A stretch of DNA of 64,000 nucleotides from Amycolatopsis nigrescens CSC17Ta-90 (GTDB lineage Bacteria > Actinomycetota > Actinomycetes > Mycobacteriales > Pseudonocardiaceae). The stretch spans positions 496,001-560,000 of the forward strand of contig NZ_ARVW01000001.1 in NCBI RefSeq assembly GCF_000384315.1, given 5' to 3'. The position numbers and the translations under genes were made by a program. Below the pieces are notes generated by a model. That model was given only the letters and a program-made list of their open reading frames with translations. It was not told the DNA's origin and made no database searches. Numbering within the stretch: position 1 is the first letter of the stretch; each line of letters starts with the position of its first letter. Positions 57,701-64,000 of the stretch are shown here, in pieces.

Positions 57701-59761
57701 GCAGTCACCGTGCCAGGCGGCGCTGAACGCGTCCTGGAAACGGCCCTGCAGGTCGTGTTCGGCGCGCTCGCTGATCTCTTCGAGCACCTTCTGCTCGATC
57801 CGCAGCCCGAAGTCGTAGATCCAGGACCGGGCACCGTCCTCGCGGCGCAGCTCATACGGCCGCTCGTCGACGACCTCTACCCCGGTCCGCTGCAGCAGCG
57901 GCAGCACGGTGGACAGGGTCACCCCTTCGCCGAGCAGGTAGAGCTTGAACCGCCGCTCCCCCGGCGCGGCGCCAGCCGGCACGTAGAACGACATCTCCAG
58001 GTCGTGGTCGCCGGAGAGCGACTCCAGCTTGCGCAGGTCGGCCAGTGCCTCGGCGGCGGAGTAGTCCTCCTTGTACGCCTCGGGGAACACGCCCGCGTAC
58101 CGCTGCCCCTGCTCGGCCGCCGACTCCTCCCCCTGCACGCCGACCGCCACCCCGGACTCGCCGGCCCGCTCCCGGCGCTCGGCCAGGATCGCCTCGACCA
58201 TCAGGTCGTCCCAGCTGCGCATCGCGGTGTTCAGCCGTTCCTGGATGCGCAGGGTGTCCGGCTCGACCCGGCTGGCCGGGTCGGTGTGCACCACGAAGTA
58301 GACCTGGGCCAGCAGGGTCTCGCCGACCCTGGTGCCGTACTCGAGGTGAGTGCCCTCCAGCTCCTCCAGCAGCACCTCCTGCATCGCCAGCCGCGATTTC
58401 GTGGTGTACCGGTCGCGCGGCAGGAACACCAGGCAGGAGTAGAACCGGCCGTAGGTGTCCCGGCGCAGGAACAGCCGCAGCCGCCGCCGGTCCGACAGGG
58501 TGATCACCCCGGTCGTGGTGGCGTAGAGCGAGTCCGTGTCCGCCGAGAAGAGATCCGCGCGCGGCCAGTTCTGCAGCACCTCGAGCATGCGCTGGCCGGA
58601 GTAGGACTCCATCGGGAAACCGGCGCGGTGGATCACTTCGCGCACCCGGCCGGAGATCACCGGGATGTCCAGCACGTCCTCGTAGAGCGCCTTGGTGGTG
58701 AACATGCCCAGGAAACGGTGTTCACCGGTGACGTTGCCGCGCTCGTCGAAGGTCTTCACGCCGACGTAGTAGGGGTAGATCGGGCGGTGCACCGTGGACG
58801 GCGCGCTGGCCTGGGTCAGCACCAGCAGGGTCGGCGCGAGCGCGTTGGCCGCGATGTCCGGCCCGGCGGTGAGCCCGCGCGCGGCCAGGCTGTCCTGGCG
58901 CAGCACACCGAGCCCGGAGGCCAGCACCGCGCGCAGCGCCGGCTCGTCCACTCCCTCGTCGGGGTGATCGACTAGTTCGTATCGGCGGTAGCCGAGGAAG
59001 GTGAAGTGCTCGCCGGCCAGCCAGTAGAGCAGTTCCGCGCCCTCGGCGACCTCGGCCGCGGACAGCGGCGGCGGGTTGCTCTCCAGTTCGATGGCCAGGT
59101 CGCGGGCGGCCTGCGCCATCTTTTCCGAGTCCTCGACGACCTCGCGCACGTCGCCGATCACCGACCCCAGCCGGTTGTCCAGCTCCCTGGCCCGGTTCGG
59201 GTCGGTGATCAGGTCGATCTCGACGTACATCCAGGATTCCGCGGCGGCGCCGGACGGCGGGTCGGCCGCGTCCGCGGTCGGGTGGATCTCCAGCAGCTCA
59301 CCGGTCAGGTCGCGGCTGACCACGACGATCGGGTGCACGATCCGGTGCACCTGGACCCCGTCGCGGGAGAACTGCGCGGCCACCGAATCCACCAGGTAGG
59401 GCATGTCGTCGGTGACGACCTGGACGACGGTGGCCTCGCGGGTCCAGCCGTCCTCCGCGGTGGTCGGGTTCAGCAGCCGCACGGCGGGCCGTCCCGGCAT
59501 CCGCTGCTGGGCCAGCGCCTGGTGCGAGCGGACCGCGCCGACGAGGTCCACCGGGTCGTCGCCGAGTACCTCTTCGGCCGGGATGTGCCGGTAGTACAAG
59601 CGAATCAGGTCGCCGATATCGGGGGCCTGTGCCGCGGCGGCGTCGATGAGCTCGTCCCGGATCTGCTCCAGGCTGGCCGATCTTGGTAGCGGGGCATCGC
59701 CCTCGGTCCCGGTGGTCGAACCGGACCGGGGCGTGGTTCCCGTCGAACTCAGGTCAGGCAA
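54764..59761 (-). CDS. gdh: NAD-specific glutamate dehydrogenase, large (L_180) type
   Basis: A protein of about 1665 residues that oxidises glutamate to 2-oxoglutarate with NAD+. It has the long N-terminal ACT-like regulatory part (residues 1-700). The catalytic core near 830-1100 shows [45 protein letters not shown] (substrate Lys region), [16 protein letters not shown] and [17 protein letters not shown], all typical of Bac_GDH. A helical C-terminal domain follows. Start codons are TTG: 59761 has GGAG 6 nt upstream, and 59773 is the other option. Syntenic with Rv2476c. Nitrogen and carbon balance is the likely role. Confidence 0.95.
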   Translation of the reverse strand: [1665 protein letters not shown]

Positions 59762-59919
59762 TTTTCTCTCCAAGACACCGCGATGTGCCGAACGAACCCC
59801 ACACTAGATGGCTCACCCAAGGCCGTCGCACAAGACCACAGCGTTGCGTGATCGGTGCAGAAGACCGTTCACCGCATGCGAAGTACGGCTCATCCGGTGC
59901 CCGCTGACCGTGCCGGATC

Positions 59920-62346
59920 CTAGAACCCGTCGCGGTGCAGGCCGTTCTCCCTGCCGTCGTAACCGGAACCGTGGCCGCGACCGTGCCCGTTGACCGGACG
60001 CGGGTCGCCATGGTCCGACTGCGAACCGAGCCGTTTCACCAACGCCGCCGCGCTGGAGGTGCCGGCCTGGTGCTCAGCGAGTGCCCTGGCCAGCAGCTCC
60101 GCCAGCCCGGCGTCGGGCGGCGGCTCGTCCGCGGAGATCGCTTTCGCGTAGTCCGCGCCGAACGGCTGGCCGAAGTCGTTGTCCTGGTACGTCGCGCCGC
60201 TTCCCCACGAGGGCTCGGCCGAAGCGGAGGAACCGTTCAACTCCTCCAGCGGCGCCAGTGACGGTGGCAGCCGCAACCGCGGCAGCCAGTCGTCGCCAAC
60301 GGCCGAGGTCCGTTCCGATTCGGTGACCGGTCGTTCATGATCGCCGGACGGCTGCGGCGTTTCCGGCGGGTCCGGCTCGCGTCGCGGTGCGACGGGTTCG
60401 GGCGCGGTGAACTCCGCGAGTTCGGCGAACTCGGCCGCTTCCTTGCTGCGCGGGGTCTTCTCCTCGGCTGGTGCGCCGGGATCGACGCCGTCGGTGGCGC
60501 GCCTGCGGCCGCCGCCGGAGCCGGCCGAGATGCCCAGCCGATCCAGTACTGACTTGGCGGCCACCGAGCCGTGTTCGGAGTCGTGGCGGGTCCGCTGCGC
60601 CGGTGCCGCCGGCTCGGAGTACGAACGCCTTTCCCACCAGTCGTCGCTGGTGTCCCTCGCCACCGGCGCGGGCTCGGCGGGCTCGGGTGCGGACGGCGGT
60701 GGCGCGAGCTCACGGGACCAGCTGACTTCCTCCGCGGGAGCCGCTTCACGGGACCAGTCCACCTGCGGCGCGGACCTCGCCTCACGCGACCAGTTCACTT
60801 CGGCCGCAGGCGCGGCCTCACGCGTCCACGATACTTCCGGCGCCGCTTCGCGAGACCAGGCCACTTCCGGCGCAGGCGCCGTTTCACGCGACCAGCTCAC
60901 CTGCGGCGCGGGCGAAGGCTCGCGGGACCAGTGCACTTCGGCCGCGGGTTCCCGGGACCACGCCACTTCCGGCGCCGGTTCCGGTGCGGTGGACCGGGTC
61001 ACTTTCGGTGCGGGCTCGGGCTCCCGCGCCCAGGCGACCTGCGGTGCAGGTTCGGCGGCCGGTGCGGGCGCGAGTTTCAGCTCGGGCACGGCCGTCACCG
61101 GGAACCGTTCCGCCACCGGCTCGGCAACCATGGCCGGTGCCGGCTCCGGCTGGCGTTCGACCTGCCGCGCGGGGGCGGGCGGGGACTGCTCGAGGACCTC
61201 CGCCACGTCGAGGGGCGCCTGCTCGCCGGAGCCGAACTCGGCGGCCAGCACCCCGCAGGCCTGGCGGCGCTGCCTGCCGTAGATCTGTTCCGCGGTGCGG
61301 GCCTGGCGCAGGCAGTCGATCGCGTCGGCCGCGCTGCCCACCTGTTCCTCGACGCTGGACAGCTCCAGCCACAGCCGCGCGGTGAGCGCCCGCAGCCCGT
61401 GCCGTTCGGTGTCGTGCAACGCCGCGCGCAGCAGCGTGGTCGCCGCCGCACCGGCCCCGGACGGCAGCAGCACCCGGGTGGCGACCGCGAGCCGCAGCCA
61501 GCCGAGCGGGGCGATGCAGGCCGCCCTCGCCGGTGCGTCCAGTACCGGCTGCGCGAGCTCCATCGCCAGCTCGGTGTCGCCGCGGTCGAGCAGGGTGGCG
61601 ACCAGCTGGAGCACCAGCCGCACCTGCGCGAGCCCGCCGTCGGTGCCGGGGTTCTCCAACTGTTCGAGCAGTCCCAAGCCGGTCCGTGCCGCGTCCGCCG
61701 CGCCGGTCAGGTCGCCGTGCCGCCGCCGGTGTGCCGAGATCGCGACCCTGAGCAGGGCGCGCACCACCAGCCTGGCGTCCGGGTCGAGCCCTTCGTCGTC
61801 CGAGCAGAGCCGGTCCGCCTCCCGCAGCGCGCGGTCCAGCTCGGGCTTGCGGCCGAACTGCGCGAGGCAGCCGACCAGCTGCACCATGGCGGCCGCGCGC
61901 TCGGCGGGCCGCTGGCCCGGCACCGCCAGCGCCGGGCGCAGCACGGCAAGCCCGGACAGCGGCGCGCCCACGCTGCGCGCGCAGATCGCCAGGTCGGTCC
62001 GGATCCCGGCGGCCAGCACCCGGTCCCCCGCGGCCTCCGCCGCCCGCAGCGCGACCACCGCACGTGCCACCGTGGCCGCGCGGTCGCCCAGCCGGACCCT
62101 GGCGGAGACCACCAGTGCCTCGGCACGGACCCACAGCTCGTCCGAACCGGCGGACTCGGCCAGTGCCACGGCTCGCTCCCCGAGCACCATCGCCACTTCC
62201 GGTGCCCACAGCCGCAGGCCGGTGGCACCGCTGAGGAGCCGCTCGACCGAGTAAGGCCCCGAGGAAAATCCGTCGCCCGCCGTCGCCGAACCGCGCGCCC
62301 GGTAACCGGGGGACGCGCTCGGTCTGGTGTGCTTGCTGGCTACCAC
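59920..62346 (-). CDS. TPR-like protein with W-S-R-E repeats
   Basis: An 808-residue protein. Residues about 30-370 are helical repeats of the TPR/SARP-sensor kind (AVALAESAGSDELWVRAEALVVSARVRLGDRAATVARAVVALRAAEAAGDR...). Residues about 430-560 hold ten imperfect 10-12-residue units of the form A-P-E-V-x-W-S-R-E-x-A. The last 250 residues are acidic and low-complexity, ending HGRGHGSGYDGRENGLHRDGF. GTG start after GGAG. No DNA-binding or enzyme domain is visible. It lies between gdh and ettA where mycobacteria have nothing similar. It may be a scaffold or transcription-linked protein. Function unknown. Confidence 0.8.
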   Translation of the reverse strand: MVASKHTRPSASPGYRARGSATAGDGFSSGPYSVERLLSGATGLRLWAPEVAMVLGERAVALAESAGSDELWVRAEALVVSARVRLGDRAATVARAVVALRAAEAAGDRVLAAGIRTDLAICARSVGAPLSGLAVLRPALAVPGQRPAERAAAMVQLVGCLAQFGRKPELDRALREADRLCSDDEGLDPDARLVVRALLRVAISAHRRRHGDLTGAADAARTGLGLLEQLENPGTDGGLAQVRLVLQLVATLLDRGDTELAMELAQPVLDAPARAACIAPLGWLRLAVATRVLLPSGAGAAATTLLRAALHDTERHGLRALTARLWLELSSVEEQVGSAADAIDCLRQARTAEQIYGRQRRQACGVLAAEFGSGEQAPLDVAEVLEQSPPAPARQVERQPEPAPAMVAEPVAERFPVTAVPELKLAPAPAAEPAPQVAWAREPEPAPKVTRSTAPEPAPEVAWSREPAAEVHWSREPSPAPQVSWSRETAPAPEVAWSREAAPEVSWTREAAPAAEVNWSREARSAPQVDWSREAAPAEEVSWSRELAPPPSAPEPAEPAPVARDTSDDWWERRSYSEPAAPAQRTRHDSEHGSVAAKSVLDRLGISAGSGGGRRRATDGVDPGAPAEEKTPRSKEAAEFAELAEFTAPEPVAPRREPDPPETPQPSGDHERPVTESERTSAVGDDWLPRLRLPPSLAPLEELNGSSASAEPSWGSGATYQDNDFGQPFGADYAKAISADEPPPDAGLAELLARALAEHQAGTSSAAALVKRLGSQSDHGDPRPVNGHGRGHGSGYDGRENGLHRDGF

Positions 62347-62414
62347 GGGGACTCCGCTCAGTCTTGGCTCAAGCGTGCTCGCTCAGCGGTCTTTCACCAC
62401 TATCACGGGCGAAC

Positions 62415-64000
62415 TCAGTCGCGAGTCAGTTTCCGATGCGTGACACGGTGCGGACGAGCCGCCTCCGCGCCGAGCCGTTCGATCTTGTTCCGCTCGTAGC
62501 CCTCGAAGTTCCCCTCGAACCAGAACCACTTCGCCGGATTCTCGTCGGTGCCCTCCCAGGCGAGAATATGGGTGACGACCCGGTCCAGGAACCACCGGTC
62601 GTGCGAGATGACCACGGCGCAGCCGGGGAACTGCTCGAGCGCGTTCTCCAGCGACCCCAGGGTCTCCACGTCCAGGTCGTTCGTCGGCTCGTCGAGCAGG
62701 ATGAGGTTTCCGCCCTGCTTCAGCGTCATGGCGAGGTTCAGCCGGTTGCGCTCACCGCCGGAGAGCACGCCGGCCGGCTTCTGCTGGTCCGGTCCCTTGA
62801 ACCCGAACGCGCTGACGTAGGCCCGCGACGGCATCTCGGTCTGCCCGACGTGGATGTAGTCCAGCTTGTCGGAGACCACCTCCCACACCGTTTTCTTCGG
62901 GTCGATGCCGGACCTGTTCTGGTCCACATAGGACAGTTTGACCGTCTCGCCGATCTTGACCCCGCCCGCGTCGGGCTCCTCGAGCCCCACGATGGTCTTG
63001 AACAGCGTGGTCTTGCCGACCCCGTTCGGGCCGATCACGCCGACGATGCCGTTGCGCGGCAGGTCGAAGGACAGCCCGTCGATGAGCAGCCGGTCGTCGA
63101 AGCCCTTGCGCAGCTTCTCCACCTCGACCACCACGTTGCCCAGCCGCGGCCCCGGCGGGATCTGGATCTCTTCGAAGTCGAGCTTGCGGGTCTTCTCCGC
63201 CTCGGTCGCCATCTCCTCGTAGCGGTCGAGCCGGGACCGGGACTTGGTCTGCCGGGCCTTGGCGTTGGACCGCACCCAGTCGAGCTCGGACTTCAGCCGC
63301 TTGGCCAGCTTCGCGTCCTTCTTTCCCTGGACTTCCAGGCGCTCGCGCTTCTTCTCCAGGTAGGTGGAGTAGTTGCCCTCGTAGCCGACCACCCGGCCAC
63401 GATCCAGCTCCATGATCCACTCGGCCACGTTGTCCAGGAAGTACCGGTCGTGGGTCACGGCCAGTACGGCACCCGGGTAGCTAGCCAGGAACTGCTCCAG
63501 CCACAGCACGCTCTCCGCGTCCAGATGGTTGGTGGGCTCGTCGAGCAGCAGCAGGTCCGGCTTGGACAGCAGCAGCTTGCACAGCGCCACCCGGCGCCGC
63601 TCACCACCGGAGAGATGGGTGACCGCCTCGTCCGGCGGGGGGCAGCGCAGCGCGTCCATCGCCTGCTCCAGCTGCGAGTCCAGCTCCCAGGCGTCGGCGT
63701 GGTCCAGGTCCTCCTGGAGCCTGCCCATCTCCTCCATCAGCTCGTCGCTGTAGTCGGTCGCCATCAGCTCGGCGATCTCGTTGAAGCGGTCGAGCTTCAG
63801 CTTGGTCTCGCCGAGGCCTTCCTCGACGTTGCCGCGCACGGTCTTCTCTTCGTTCAGTGGCGGCTCCTGGAGCAGGATGCCGACGGTCGCGCCGGGCTGC
63901 AGGAACGCTTCCCCGTTGCTGGCCTGCTCCAGTCCCGCCATGATCTTCAGAACGGTGGACTTACCAGCCCCGTTCGGCCCGACCACGCCGATCTTGGCGC
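62415..64000 (-). CDS. ettA: ABC-F protein EttA, N-terminus cut by the window edge
   Basis: At least 528 residues of an ATP-binding cassette F translation factor that gates early elongation on the ribosome. Two ATPase domains are seen: Walker A GPNGAGKST at the window edge with signature LSGGERRRVALCKLLLSKPDLLLLDEPTNHLD, and Walker A GPNGVGKTT with signature LSGGERNRLNLAMTLKQGGNLILLDEPTNDLD. The linker SELDWVRSNAKARQTKSRSRLDRYEEM is the P-site-tRNA-interacting motif region, and the arm ETKLKLDRFNEIAELMA is typical of EttA. About the first 30 residues lie beyond the window. Corresponds to Rv2477c. Confidence 0.95.
   Translation of the reverse strand, partial: AKIGVVGPNGAGKSTVLKIMAGLEQASNGEAFLQPGATVGILLQEPPLNEEKTVRGNVEEGLGETKLKLDRFNEIAELMATDYSDELMEEMGRLQEDLDHADAWELDSQLEQAMDALRCPPPDEAVTHLSGGERRRVALCKLLLSKPDLLLLDEPTNHLDAESVLWLEQFLASYPGAVLAVTHDRYFLDNVAEWIMELDRGRVVGYEGNYSTYLEKKRERLEVQGKKDAKLAKRLKSELDWVRSNAKARQTKSRSRLDRYEEMATEAEKTRKLDFEEIQIPPGPRLGNVVVEVEKLRKGFDDRLLIDGLSFDLPRNGIVGVIGPNGVGKTTLFKTIVGLEEPDAGGVKIGETVKLSYVDQNRSGIDPKKTVWEVVSDKLDYIHVGQTEMPSRAYVSAFGFKGPDQQKPAGVLSGGERNRLNLAMTLKQGGNLILLDEPTNDLDVETLGSLENALEQFPGCAVVISHDRWFLDRVVTHILAWEGTDENPAKWFWFEGNFEGYERNKIERLGAEAARPHRVTHRKLTRD

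Noticed and set aside
54833..58975. A 1380-codon open frame on the plus strand opposite gdh
   Set aside because: It is a GC-driven antisense shadow. Its protein is rich in H, R, G, V and Q without domains, while the minus strand encodes an unmistakable glutamate dehydrogenase.

Overview
The window reads as chromosome of a high-GC actinomycete, most likely a member of the Pseudonocardiaceae close to Amycolatopsis. The signs are strong G/C preference at third codon positions, many GTG starts, AGGAG-type ribosome sites, typical actinomycete families (F420-type LLM oxidoreductase, Rv2466c-like DsbA protein, Bac_GDH, STAS, SARP-like NB-ARC/TPR protein) and long intergenic palindromes. The genus is an inference.

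Region by region. 0-10.8 kb: a partial membrane protein, a STAS protein, a type II NADH dehydrogenase operon, a small molybdopterin-type oxidoreductase, an MFS exporter, a CDF metal exporter divergent from its SmtB/ArsR regulator with a palindromic operator between them, a cyclase/FAH/SixA operon, a secreted protein and a TetR/NTF2-like pair. 10.9-17.9 kb: a small XRE regulator, two secreted lamin-tail-domain proteins, a 1326-residue S8 protease and a TrmB/LuxR-type regulator. 18-22.9 kb: two GNAT genes, an XRE/TPR regulator, two small coupled genes, a serine hydrolase and tRNA-Gly.

23.0-30.1 kb is an integrated mobile island in tRNA-Pro(TGG). A 15-bp piece of the tRNA is repeated at the right end, where the displaced tRNA 3' half has lost 21 nt. 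Paired GTCTCA sites with 12-bp spacing lie about 100 bp inside each end. The island carries a tyrosine integrase, an excisionase-like gene, a TIGR02391/Ymh-like gene, an NB-ARC/TPR NTPase and short unrecognised genes. A 120-bp fossil of a second integrase next to the tRNA shows repeated integration or internal rearrangement.

30.2-35.7 kb: aldo/keto reductase, an F420-type oxidoreductase/NTF2 pair behind a perfect KstR-type palindrome, a P-loop kinase, a methyltransferase, an NlpC/P60 hydrolase and a Gly-rich membrane protein. From 35.7 kb to the end the order follows Mycobacterium tuberculosis Rv2464c-Rv2477c: nei, rpiB, Rv2466c-like, pepN, Rv2468c-like, HNH, glbO, aglA, Rv2474c-like, thioesterase, gdh, ettA. 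Extra genes are inserted in that backbone: comB/metallo-beta-lactamase, mscS, LVIVD/DUF305, an S1 protease, an NmrA-type reductase, an XRE protein, and a TPR protein with W-S-R-E repeats.

The most unusual gene is at 43135-43566. It encodes 143 residues, of which 108 are eighteen uninterrupted hexapeptides G-T-R-V-T-x written with varied synonymous codons. Its function is unknown; it could be a beta-solenoid or a repeat-type peptide precursor. Convergent gene ends are marked by long palindromes, one family of which occurs twice in the window.
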